From the NCBI RefSeq assembly GCF_011927835.1, contig NZ_JAATJH010000002.1, positions 1,071,915-1,135,914 of the forward strand: a stretch of DNA of 64,000 bases, given 5' to 3'. The position numbers and the translations under genes were made by a program. Source of the stretch: Neolewinella antarctica. GTDB taxonomy: Bacteria; Bacteroidota; Bacteroidia; Chitinophagales; Saprospiraceae. Shown here one piece after another: positions 9,801-16,729 of the stretch (its first letter is position 1; the number at the start of each line of letters is the position of its first letter). The notes under the pieces are model-generated. The model did not search any database, had not been told where the DNA came from, and saw only the letters and a list, made by a program, of their open reading frames with translations.

Positions 9801-10597
9801 TCCCAGTTATTTACTTCGGCTTTAAATACGGTCGTGAAGGTCCGCGTGGCGGCGGTTGGGGCAATGGCACCGTATTCGATCTTGCGCTGCGGCGACGGTG
9901 GGTTACCGTAAAAGATCTGATAGTCATTTAATCCGCTGGTGGTCGTGTAGTCGTACGAAAGCACGAATACGGAATCTGGGTTGTACACCTCACCGATCAC
10001 CGTGCTGCGTACCCACGGGTCTCCGCCGGTAGTGACCACGTCGAAACTGCCGTCGCCGTTGTCGGTGACCGTAGCCGCGCCACTACTTGCGACCGGATTT
10101 AGCGTGAAGGGAATGACTTCGCGGTCGGTTGGCGCACGCAGTTCCAGTTGGCGGACGGTAATGTCCTGCCCGCTGGTGACCCCGAAGTCGAAGCGAAAGT
10201 CGGTAAAGGAGGCATTCCAGTTGGGCGATTCGATTTTCATGAACGCCTTGAAGGTGCGGTAGGTCGGTGCTTCCGGCAAGCTGCCAAAGTCAATGCGCTG
10301 GGTACCATTAATGGGCGGGCCGTAGAATATCTGTAGGTCATCCAGCCCGGCGGGGGCGAGGTATTCGAAGCTGAGCACATAGACCGTTTCCGGGTCGAAG
10401 GTGGTGGTAAGTTTGGTGGCACGGATGCGTGGGTCACCGCCGATGGTGTTGATCACGTAAGTGCCGGTGGGGCTTTCGGTGATCGTCATGTCGTTGCTCG
10501 TAGCGAGGTTCAGCTCAATCGGGATCGTCTGGGCGCGGACGCCGGTGCAAAGTAAGATAAGGATGAGCAGAGAAAGAAAGTACGGTTTTGTTTGCAT
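6833..10597 (-). CDS. Giant T9SS-secreted protein with triple N-terminal modules and glycosidase-like domain (paralogue B)
   Basis: About 1254 residues, with the same order of parts as paralogue A. The signal peptide ends LLCTGVRAQ and three ~110-residue modules follow. The central domain has WIVHNEVDAH and LSENGFNS as candidate catalytic glutamates, preceded by a WHSYPTN segment. A T9SS sorting domain (VFPNPTTGLIRLELP to TGKVVLR) ends the protein. The ATG at 10595-10597 (MQTKPYFLSLL) gives a normal signal peptide; the longer open frame from 10684 does not. The protein should be exported through Sec, then through the type IX machinery whose GldK and PorP-like parts are encoded nearby. The signal peptide end is encoded by an exact 17-bp word (10532-10548), which paralogue A lacks at this place. 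Confidence 0.85.
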   Translation of the reverse strand: MQTKPYFLSLLILILLCTGVRAQTIPIELNLATSNDMTITESPTGTYVINTIGGDPRIRATKLTTTFDPETVYVLSFEYLAPAGLDDLQIFYGPPINGTQRIDFGSLPEAPTYRTFKAFMKIESPNWNASFTDFRFDFGVTSGQDITVRQLELRAPTDREVIPFTLNPVASSGAATVTDNGDGSFDVVTTGGDPWVRSTVIGEVYNPDSVFVLSYDYTTTSGLNDYQIFYGNPPSPQRKIEYGAIAPTAATRTFTTVFKAEVNNWDQFYEQFRFDFGSAAGLNIRVSNFLLREPTNAERKLVTPPADTVVLELDVNFTSGFLTATEPSPLEYDLVTVGPDPWIRSKPVTIGYDTDETYIFEFDYKATGDYNELQIFYGPPINGNFALTTEPIPAAADWTTYTINPKLLVDNFQTGDWTNFRFDLGRGEDPAVSKTFNIRNLIIRKPTAEEVVIEQNSDKIRSGKANDAFLAYLAETFLDTVNTVNVDMQNVSLGGAAGAGSRFLVEVLPEEYGFDRNTFATVLPLTVTDGRWEATLPRYVDLIENGRSRQRDRIYSRWAVAEQTGADTYVLTSFMKWPTDVLDAAINNREENKARTLKGIDGLTPGSMSMFSDLEDLEITSMKINLLIQAIFSLDTTTMSHVFNGKKYGVNRNFVNGLDMRIKALTDADIKTTLVYLVPLNQISDTVRTLFTHPDASLGNYSMANVTSAQGVEYYTAMTDFLAERYSRPDSLYGRLDQWIVHNEVDAHTDWTHAGEKPVDLYTQIYDRSMRLVHYTIRKHDPTAKVFTTFTKHWNSIAGDSRNFRSVDVLDRLTDLMTKEGDYEWGIGWHSYPTNLADPRVWLDPIPRTRLDLLTPEITPRNLEMIDVYVRQKSVLYNGKKIRTVLLSENGFNSNPDSPNSSPGKQAAALAYFWKKAVNNRLPSIENIQLHRWVDFPTEGGILFGLWTTKPGTRGDFEEKKVGWFVWDAAGTPQEEAVFAPYLDTVGISDWSEIQFTVASETTPYPAEIAINCPGDPTTLVMSYNGEKKIPDANGMLQYFNVASDVAQPYVISRDGEVLASGRLDVTGPTDTTLSLCSLPVSWLSFSAGARGKFAALDWTTSFEDDNDGFTVERSADGANWSALGRVAASISPNDQAYAYTDRTPITGDNYYRIIQTDFDGQSTVSPVRRVQFSGTPGTFTVFPNPTTGLIRLELPAGFELRRLELIDPLGRVSELAFATGDRNVRLPITATGTYVLRAVALDGALLTGKVVLR
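9102..9118 (-). repeat. 17-bp dispersed word, degenerate copy 3
   Basis: Two mismatches to consensus. It sits in paralogue B where paralogue A has copy 2. Confidence 0.45.
10532..10548 (+). repeat. 17-bp dispersed word, copy 4
   Basis: GGCGCGGACGCCGGTGC, identical to the copies at 13383, 25137 and 54892. It encodes the CTGVRA of the signal-peptide end on the minus strand. Confidence 0.85.
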
Positions 10598-10743
10598 TAG
10601 GCAAAATTTTGAGTTGTTTAACCCGCCTAAGTTCCTCAGTAGTTGCGGAGGGAGTATCCTGTACCGTAGGGGCACGTCCGACAAAATCTTCTACCGACGT
10701 GCTTTCCTGCCCCGTAAGTAGAGCCACGATTATCTCCCATAAA

Positions 10744-10783
10744 AAAAATGGACACCCCGCTACCGTGCGGAGTGTCCATTTTT
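10744..10783 (-). terminator. Bidirectional rho-independent terminator
   Basis: Arms 10744-10760 and 10767-10783 pair over 17 positions with one mismatch around TACCGT. There are T-runs on both strands. It lies just past the stop of the leftward PH-like membrane protein gene and would end its transcript. Confidence 0.8.
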
Positions 10784-10810
10784 GAGCATAAAGTTTGAAC
10801 CGGGGGAGAT

Positions 10811-11290
10811 TTACACCGCTAATTCTCGCAGAGATTCTTCCAATCGGTCCACGTCCCGGCAACCAATAAAGTAGCGGGCACCGTCGGTCATCAGAATTGA
10901 CAAGCCGTTCCGCCCACTCAGGCTGAACCTCCGCTCGCTCGACGCGAGGTGGCTACCGTGGTTGGGGGCCAGGGGATGAGTCTTGATCACTTCGTACTCG
11001 GCCACGTTCTTCCACTTAATCTTACGCGATTTACCGTGAAACGGTGTCATTTTGAACTTGATCACTTTTTCACTGACAACTAGCTTCATTTTCATTCGGT
11101 AAAGAAAATACAGAATGCCGCCGACGATGAGCGCAGCACCCGCGTACACCAACGCCCAGTTGTGATTGGCCGATTCGGTGAATGCGTTAACCCCGGAGGC
11201 AATGAGCAGTGCGAGTAATGTTAAGGAGAGGAGACCGATGGTGATGATTTCTGAAAAACCACTTTCCTCCCGGTATAATTTGTTAGCCAT
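10811..11290 (-). CDS. Two-TM membrane protein with PH-like domain
   Basis: The 159-residue protein has two hydrophobic segments (IITIGLLSLTLLALLIASGV near residue 15 and LVYAGAALIVGGILYFLY near residue 45). A cytoplasmic beta-rich part follows (LVVSEKVIKFKMTPFHGKSRKIKWKN), which looks like the bacterial PH-like domain of small membrane proteins. I chose the ATG at 11288-11290 (MANKLYREESG); the longer open frame adds a basic, unlike stretch. A -7 box lies at 11418-11425 and a strong terminator at 10744-10783, so the gene is probably a single transcription unit. The function is unknown. Confidence 0.65.
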   Translation of the reverse strand: MANKLYREESGFSEIITIGLLSLTLLALLIASGVNAFTESANHNWALVYAGAALIVGGILYFLYRMKMKLVVSEKVIKFKMTPFHGKSRKIKWKNVAEYEVIKTHPLAPNHGSHLASSERRFSLSGRNGLSILMTDGARYFIGCRDVDRLEESLRELAV

Positions 11291-11417
11291 GGTAGTATTT
11301 TTTGCCCGGGTGCCGGGGTTACGATTGTTGGAATTGGACTTAATCAGTGTATTCTTCGAAACATTCCGAGCCACACCCAATTCTACTGGCCGCCAATAAC
11401 GACCACCTTACTAACAA

Positions 11418-11425
11418 CAAAGATA
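11418..11425 (-). promoter_or_regulatory. -7 box TATCTTTG
   Basis: A perfect match to the Bacteroidota TAnnTTTG box, 127 bases upstream of the PH-like gene start. No clear -33 TTG was found at the usual spacing. Confidence 0.5.
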
Positions 11426-11504
11426 GGTCATTTAGTTTACGTGGAGTTAACATTGGGTTTACTTTGTCTTCACCAAGGCGTAATCCTGCCATTCGTGGCG
11501 TAGA

Positions 11505-13454
11505 CTATTCGAGTTGCAAGCGCATCGATCGTGGGTGCTTGACGACGTACCCAAATTCATCCCGCCACTCCACATTCGATGCCACGTTCACGCGCCAGGT
11601 GACAAACCCGGTTTTATCGTCCAGGGCAGCCTGACTGCTAACTTCCGGCGTCACGTCGACCTGCTCGTCTCCACTGACGGGCACTTGATCTTTAATCACC
11701 AGCGTAATTGCCTGCTGCTTCTTATTACGCACGGATATGGTGTACCCCCGGCTTTCACTCATCTTGCTACCGAAGAAGTTGCGCGCTCGGTAGTCGTCCG
11801 TCTCTTCTCGGTTGATAATAACGTTCGGGTCGCGACCCAGACTAAGGTTCAGCGTATCACTCGTGTTATCCACGTCAAGCTGGGATACGCCCAGGTAGGT
11901 GCCTTCGAAGAACAAATTAACCTGGCCGGTCAGAAAATCGTATTGCTCCCAGTTCGTGACGGACGCCGTCAAAAATGCAGCCTCCTCGTACTTGGGTACG
12001 CTAAAGTGCGTGTAGGTGGCGGGTAGTTCGTAACGCTGGATGTCTACGTCGCGCGCTTCCCCGTCGCTCGGGATGGTGTAGGGCAGCTCGATGTCGAAGT
12101 TAACCGTGGTTGCTTTCCGTACGGTAGCGACCGGGACGGGGGCAGACGCAGCGGCGGGAGGAGCTACTTGCACGCCGGAAGCGCGACCCGCTAACTCATC
12201 GGATTGATTTTTTTCGTTCCTACGCTGATTGCGCTTACTTGACCTTCCGCGCGCGGCACCCGCGTAACCCGTGACGACTACTTCCTCCAACTGCCTGGCT
12301 GACTCAGATAATACTACGTCCAGGCGTGGTGACGCGATTTGTACGGTTGTCGTTTCGTAACCCGTGTAAGAAACGGTCAATTCCGTAGCTTCATCCGGTA
12401 GGTCCAATTGGTAATGACCATCAATGTCGGTCACGGTTCCGATGGTTTTCCGCCGAACCAATACGGAAGCACCAATCAATGGCATCCCTCCCCGCTCGGT
12501 TACGTAGCCCGCCACGGTCTGATAGCCAAAATTCGTGGCCGCAACGGTGTTTGGTCGGTAAGTGGGTGGGCGGCTGCCGTTCGTGAGGCGCCACGTCGAC
12601 AGGGTGGGGGCGAGGGCCGACGCCTGCGGGTCGCCCGTGCTGAGAGTAAGGCGGACGTCCGTCCAGTCTTCGCCGCTGGACTGCATCACCTTGGCGCGGT
12701 AGCGGAGGTCTACCGGGCGGGAAATATCGGTTACCCGCACGTCGTAGTGGGGCGTCCAGCTGGCGTTGGGGACTAAGTAAGTCAGGGTGAAATCGCTTTG
12801 CGTTGCGCGGTCTGCTTCAGTGACGACGATGACTTCGGCGGTGGTTTTTACCTTGCTTTTCTCGCCGGCTTCCACTACTTGGCGACGTAGCGCGTCCTGT
12901 TTCTCGTCGATGGTCTCTAGTTCGTCGGTAATTTCCAGATAAAGCGTGCGGATGGCGGTCAGGCGTTCCCGGTGGAAAGTAACGGTCGCGGCGAGTTGTG
13001 CCGCGTCCAGTCCATTTTCGTCACCGGCGACTTCCCGGTTGGCGGCCAGTAAAAGTTCTTCGTCCTTCGCGATCTGGTAGGCCGTCTGAAGTATATTTTT
13101 TTGCTTATCCAGGGCAGTAATTTCTTCACTTAACTTTCGCGTGGCGGAGTTGGCCTGCGGAACCGTGCCAAAATTCAGGCGGTGGCTGACGGACAGGACG
13201 GTGAAGTCATCGCCCGTAGAATTAACCTGGACGCTGAGCGGGTCGAGGTCGGTCGTCAGTCCGGTAAACACCAACGTGCGTCGGCCAGAAGGAATGTCGG
13301 TTGTGGTTCGCCGCGTCACCTGCGCGCCTTCCAGAAAAACGGTTGCCTCCTTGATTTCGGAAGAGACCTTCAAGGTGTCTTGGGCGCGGACGCCGGTGCA
13401 ATGAAGTACGGTAAGCAGCAGGGGGAGTAGGATTCTGACCATGGGTTTTTTCAC
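11505..13454 (-). CDS. MuiA-like DUF4139 protein with inserted carboxypeptidase-regulatory-like domain
   Basis: 649 residues with a signal peptide ending HCTGVRAQ. The N-terminal part (EIKEATVFLEGAQVTRR, then a coiled-coil near residues 100-190) is the DUF4140 region. The rest (VLVTEADRATQSDFTLTYLV-type strand, SGEDWTDVRLTLSTGDP, and YELPATYTHFSVPKYEEAAFL) is DUF4139, the MuiA mucoidy-inhibitor family. Between them near residues 300-400 lies a carboxypeptidase-D-regulatory-like beta-sandwich (VAGYVTERGGMPLIGASVLV) followed by LEEVVVTGYAG, a motif otherwise typical of TonB-dependent receptors. The role of the family is unclear. The start is GTG at 13454; an ATG at 13440-13442 is an alternative that loses the two N-terminal lysines. 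A 17-bp word encodes the end of the signal peptide. Confidence 0.85.
   Translation of the reverse strand: MKKPMVRILLPLLLTVLHCTGVRAQDTLKVSSEIKEATVFLEGAQVTRRTTTDIPSGRRTLVFTGLTTDLDPLSVQVNSTGDDFTVLSVSHRLNFGTVPQANSATRKLSEEITALDKQKNILQTAYQIAKDEELLLAANREVAGDENGLDAAQLAATVTFHRERLTAIRTLYLEITDELETIDEKQDALRRQVVEAGEKSKVKTTAEVIVVTEADRATQSDFTLTYLVPNASWTPHYDVRVTDISRPVDLRYRAKVMQSSGEDWTDVRLTLSTGDPQASALAPTLSTWRLTNGSRPPTYRPNTVAATNFGYQTVAGYVTERGGMPLIGASVLVRRKTIGTVTDIDGHYQLDLPDEATELTVSYTGYETTTVQIASPRLDVVLSESARQLEEVVVTGYAGAARGRSSKRNQRRNEKNQSDELAGRASGVQVAPPAAASAPVPVATVRKATTVNFDIELPYTIPSDGEARDVDIQRYELPATYTHFSVPKYEEAAFLTASVTNWEQYDFLTGQVNLFFEGTYLGVSQLDVDNTSDTLNLSLGRDPNVIINREETDDYRARNFFGSKMSESRGYTISVRNKKQQAITLVIKDQVPVSGDEQVDVTPEVSSQAALDDKTGFVTWRVNVASNVEWRDEFGYVVKHPRSMRLQLE
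13383..13399 (+). repeat. 17-bp dispersed word, copy 5
   Basis: Identical to copy 4. It encodes CTGVRA at the signal-peptide end of the MuiA-like protein. Confidence 0.85.
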
Positions 13455-13498
13455 CGCTTGATGCGGTCACACCCAAGTTTGCACACCACTCCGTTGCA

Positions 13499-14332
13499 CT
13501 ATTTTTCTGCCGCCGACGTCCAGTCGGTCACTAGTTGTCGGACTTCCGCGATCAACTCCGCCGTGAGTTCGAGTGGGGCGGACTGGGCACCGGCGCTCTT
13601 ACTGAGCTTTTTCCCACCGGCCGCCGTGACCAGTACGTGGTGCACAAAATCAATCCGCTCCAGTAGCGGTGCGTAGCCGAGTAAGTCACTAACCACCACC
13701 TGCGCCGCCGTGCTCGCCAGTAAATCCACGCCCCGCCCGACGTGCGTAATGTCGAAATGTAGGTCATCCACCGTGCAGGCGAGTTGGTAGCTAGGTAAAC
13801 CCGCCTTTGTACGTACCGCAAAATCCGGTATCTCCGCGTGCAAATTTACCGTGAAGGGGGTTTTCCGGTACAGGTCGGGTATGATCACCGGCTGGTCAAG
13901 CGCGCGCGTATTTATCCGCCAGGCGACCCCCGGCGCGTCTTTCTCCACGCGGCCTTCCCGGCAACCGTAGGCGTGCTCACCCCGAACCAGTTCTTTCCGG
14001 GTGCAGGGGCAGGCGAAGACGAGCGGATGATCACGGAGTGCCGCCAGTGCAGCACTGTAAATGCTCATCCGGTGTTTTTGCGACCAGGACCGCTCAAAAT
14101 CGGCCACGTCAACCGGCCCTTCGGTCACCTTCAACTCCAACTTGTGAACTACGCGGAAAATATCTTCGAGGTAAGCCGGCCGGCAGCGCGCCCGGTCGAG
14201 ATCGTCGATGCGCAGCAGCGTTTCGCCAGACGGACCAGCCAGGGCCGCGTTGAGCAGAAAATTAGCCAAATTCCCCCGGTGCAGATAGCCGGATGGGGTA
14301 GGGGCGATGCGGACTTTTCGGGGGCGGGGCAT
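13499..14332 (-). CDS. gluQ: Glutamyl-Q tRNA(Asp) synthetase
   Basis: A 277-residue GluRS-like protein lacking the C-terminal anticodon-binding domain, as in GluQ (YadB), which attaches glutamate to queuosine in tRNA(Asp). The ATP-binding HIGH-type motif is APTPSGYLHRGN (residue 11). The zinc-site cysteines lie in FACPCTRKEL and in AYGCREGR. The KMSKS-type motif is KKLSKS near residue 246. Two other queuosine genes, queG and queE, lie in this window, which fits the assignment. A -7 box lies 16 bases upstream of the start. Confidence 0.85.
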   Translation of the reverse strand: MPRPRKVRIAPTPSGYLHRGNLANFLLNAALAGPSGETLLRIDDLDRARCRPAYLEDIFRVVHKLELKVTEGPVDVADFERSWSQKHRMSIYSAALAALRDHPLVFACPCTRKELVRGEHAYGCREGRVEKDAPGVAWRINTRALDQPVIIPDLYRKTPFTVNLHAEIPDFAVRTKAGLPSYQLACTVDDLHFDITHVGRGVDLLASTAAQVVVSDLLGYAPLLERIDFVHHVLVTAAGGKKLSKSAGAQSAPLELTAELIAEVRQLVTDWTSAAEK

Positions 14333-14348
14333 GGCAGAAATTATGCAC

Positions 14349-14356
14349 TAAAGATA
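14349..14356 (-). promoter_or_regulatory. -7 box TATCTTTA
   Basis: This is a one-base variant of TAnnTTTG, 16 bases before the gluQ start codon. Confidence 0.45.
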
Positions 14357-14436
14357 GAATCAGCCCGCCGTACTAGCGCTTTAAATACCGGCGTTAAACT
14401 GTGGCCAGTCACCCCCCAACTCATTCCCAAACCCCC

Positions 14437-15252
14437 ATGCGTTTCTCCTTCGCTTTGCTCTTTCTCACTTTTCTCTGCACCTGCGTCCGCGCCCAGACGC
14501 CCACGCCCGACAACTACTCCCAGGAAAAGAACTCGGAAAAAATGATGGGCATCACCGACCGACAAACGCTCGACGAGATGATGTTCTACGTGCCCGGCAT
14601 CGGTAGCTCCGCGCCGACGGACCTGCTACGGCAAAACATTAAAAGCTACATGATGCCCATCCGCAAAGCACCGAACGCGCGTATGGAATGGGCCTACGCG
14701 CTCACCTCCGCCCTGGAATATTATTACAACCTCAACAACAACTACAAGGAAAACCTGAGCCCGGACTACCTCGCGATGAGCCTCGCCAACCAGGGCACCC
14801 AACCGAACATGGAAGACGGCCTGCGATTTCTCGCGACCCAAGGCACGGTTTCGGCCGGGATTGTTTCCTTCGGCAGCGTCGTTATCCCCGGCGCGGTGTA
14901 TTCCGTGCCGAAGGTCAAAATCAGCAACTTCGGCTACCGCTTTCAGCGCGATACGAAGGACCGCAACAAAATATTCGAGGTCAAAAAAGCTTTGAGTCGT
15001 GGCAATCCGGTGCTCGTCGAACTAGCTACGCCGGCCGGCTTCGACCGGGTGCAGGGCGGCACCTACCTTCCCTCCGGGCCCAACGTCGAAACGCATTTCC
15101 TCACCATCACCGGTTACGATAGCGACGCCGAAACCTTTGAACTGCGCGGCAGCTTTGGACGAATGTGGGGTGACGGTGGCTACGTCCGCCTCGGTTTTGC
15201 GGACTTCGGAAAGCTCGCTAATCTCGGCTACGTGCTCATTCCGGCTCCCTGA
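14437..15252 (+). CDS. Secreted papain-fold protein without catalytic cysteine
   Basis: 271 residues with a signal peptide (MRFSFALLFLTFLCTCVRAQ). The fold signature of family C1 peptidases is clear: RMEWAYALTSALEYYY matches the CWAF helix, THFLTITGYD matches the histidine strand, and LRGSFGRMWGDGGYVRL matches the NSWG segment. The catalytic Cys is replaced by Glu, the oxyanion-hole Gln region reads APNA, and the Asn of NSWG is Gly; only the histidine is kept. It is therefore probably an inactive relative that binds rather than cleaves (inference). The start at 14437 is preferred to an upstream in-frame GTG at 14401, because the signal peptide follows directly. The gene overlaps the convergent lipoprotein gene by 17 bases. 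Confidence 0.75.
   Translation: MRFSFALLFLTFLCTCVRAQTPTPDNYSQEKNSEKMMGITDRQTLDEMMFYVPGIGSSAPTDLLRQNIKSYMMPIRKAPNARMEWAYALTSALEYYYNLNNNYKENLSPDYLAMSLANQGTQPNMEDGLRFLATQGTVSAGIVSFGSVVIPGAVYSVPKVKISNFGYRFQRDTKDRNKIFEVKKALSRGNPVLVELATPAGFDRVQGGTYLPSGPNVETHFLTITGYDSDAETFELRGSFGRMWGDGGYVRLGFADFGKLANLGYVLIPAP
14477..14493 (-). repeat. 17-bp dispersed word, copy 6
   Basis: GCACCTGCGTCCGCGCC on the plus strand. It encodes CTCVRA at a signal-peptide end, so it uses the same frame as copies 4, 5 and 9. Confidence 0.8.
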
Positions 15253-15625
15253 GGGGCAGGAAAATTAACTCCGCGGGGTGCCCCAGGCGCAGTAGTACGC
15301 TAGCGACGCTATCGCCCGTCCCTTCGCCGGCCAGCGCCGTATCGTAATAAATGACGTCCACCCCCGGTTGCAATAGCCAGGGAATTCTTGCGGTGAGGGT
15401 AGTGGCACTGTCGGTAGAGTCTCCGCTGTACAAAACACGGGCGCCTTCACTAGCTAATTGAGCCCCTAATTTCCGGATGCGGTCATCGACCCACGCGGTT
15501 GAATCGGTCAGGATCACGACTTTGAGTTGCCGTGCCTTTTCTTCGGTAGGTCCGTTTGGCGCGCACGCGGGTGCCCAGGCAAGTACGTAAAGAAGCAGGG
15601 CGAGTTGAATCGTTTGGCGAGCCAT
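15236..15625 (-). CDS. Small putative lipoprotein
   Basis: A 129-residue protein with a hydrophobic N-terminus (MARQTIQLALLLYVLAWAPAC) ending in a cysteine, so a lipoprotein is likely although APAC is not a perfect lipobox. The mature part (VVILTDSTAWVDDRIRKLG, ARVLYSGDSTDS, GVDVIYYDTALAGEGTGD) matches no family I recognise. Its ATG overlaps the queG stop as TGATG, so it is probably translationally coupled to queG. The region just after the cysteine is encoded by a 17-bp word and reads APACAPNG. The 3' end overlaps the papain-like gene on the other strand. Confidence 0.6.
   Translation of the reverse strand: MARQTIQLALLLYVLAWAPACAPNGPTEEKARQLKVVILTDSTAWVDDRIRKLGAQLASEGARVLYSGDSTDSATTLTARIPWLLQPGVDVIYYDTALAGEGTGDSVASVLLRLGHPAELIFLPLREPE
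15558..15574 (+). repeat. 17-bp dispersed word, copy 7
   Basis: One mismatch to consensus. It is read as APACAP on the minus strand across the lipoprotein cysteine. Confidence 0.7.
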
Positions 15626-16611
15626 CAACTCGGTGGGTTGAGGAAATCGATGTTGCGCCGCAAACCAACGAATTTCGTCCGCTTGACCGCTGATTTCTGG
15701 AACACTTTTCGGAAGACTTCTTCCGTCATTTCTCGCGTTTCCCCGGGCGTCATGGCCGGAAGATCCGGGTGTGGTAAAAAAGCCGGTTCCGCGTGCGGTT
15801 TGCTGAAACGGTTCCAGGGGCAGACCTCCTGGCAAATATCGCAGCCGAAGGCCCAGCCTTCCATCCGTCCGCGAAATTCTTCCGGGATGGCCTCCCGCAG
15901 CTCAATCGTCAGGTAACTGATGCACTTGCTTCCGTCCAGTAGATATCCCTGCGGGCTGATGGCCTCCGTCGGGCAGGCATCGATGCAGGCCGTGCAGGTG
16001 CCGCAATAATCTTTGATTTGCTGATCGGGGGCTACGTCTAAATCGGAGATCAGCTCGGCCAGAAAAAAGTAACTCCCCGCCTTTGGGTTGATGAGCAGGG
16101 TATTCTTACCCGTCCAACCCACGCCGGCGCGTTTGGCCCAGTCGCGTTCCATCACCGGCGCGCTGTCTACAAATACGCGGCCATCCAGGGGGGCACCGAT
16201 TAGTTCTTCGATCCGCCACACCAGCTCTTTTAGCTTGGCCCTGATGACGTGGTGGTAATCCTGCCCGTAAGCGTAGCGGCTGATTTTAGGGCCTTCGCGG
16301 CTCGGCGCGTCGTCTTCCGGAAAATAGTTGTACATGAGCGACACGACCGTCTTCGCACCCGGCACCAGCTTAGTTGGGTCGACGCGTTTATCGAAGTGAT
16401 TTTCCATCCAGCGCATCGTCCCGTGCCGCCCCTGGTTAAGCCAATCTTCAAGCCGCCGCTCCTCTTCCTTCATCCGCTCTGCTTTCGCGACGCCCACGAA
16501 AGAGAAGCCTAGCTCAAAAGCTAGGGCTTTGACGTCAGCGGAACGGACGGGCGTACGGTTGATGCGGTGGTAGTTTGGGGTAAAGCTAAGGCGGCCGGCG
16601 CGGTTTGCCAC
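15625..16611 (-). CDS. queG: Epoxyqueuosine reductase
   Basis: This cobalamin-dependent iron-sulfur enzyme carries out the last step of queuosine synthesis in tRNA. Two 4Fe-4S motifs are visible: CGTCTACIDACP near residue 190 and CDICQEVCPWN near residue 245. The proton-donor region DSAPVMERDWAKRAGVGWTGKNTLLI is well conserved. No ATG is available close to the conserved start. I chose the GTG at 16609-16611, which gives about 328 residues; the longer frame from 16827 would run into gldK. It follows gldK after that gene's terminator and is coupled to the small lipoprotein gene downstream. Confidence 0.92.
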   Translation of the reverse strand: MANRAGRLSFTPNYHRINRTPVRSADVKALAFELGFSFVGVAKAERMKEEERRLEDWLNQGRHGTMRWMENHFDKRVDPTKLVPGAKTVVSLMYNYFPEDDAPSREGPKISRYAYGQDYHHVIRAKLKELVWRIEELIGAPLDGRVFVDSAPVMERDWAKRAGVGWTGKNTLLINPKAGSYFFLAELISDLDVAPDQQIKDYCGTCTACIDACPTEAISPQGYLLDGSKCISYLTIELREAIPEEFRGRMEGWAFGCDICQEVCPWNRFSKPHAEPAFLPHPDLPAMTPGETREMTEEVFRKVFQKSAVKRTKFVGLRRNIDFLNPPS

Positions 16612-16670
16612 ACTCGTGAAGAAAACTAAGGCGTCACTAATAAGCCAGTGAATTTCGAAATCCGACCCAC

Positions 16671-16705
16671 AAAAAAAGCGGCAGCCCTTTTGTAAGGACC
16701 ACCGC
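16671..16705 (-). terminator. Rho-independent terminator after gldK
   Basis: A 12-bp stem with G-T wobbles (16678-16689 with 16694-16705) and a TTGT-type loop, followed on the minus strand by seven T. It lies 25 bases past the gldK stop. Confidence 0.75.
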
Positions 16706-16729
16706 CGGTAGGTTGAATCTTGTATCTTA

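Noticed and set aside
12255-12273. GGCACCCGCGTAACCCGTG in the MuiA-like gene as another 17-bp word
   Set aside because: Only the first 11 bases match; the rest diverges and it encodes a VTGY-type motif normal for its domain.
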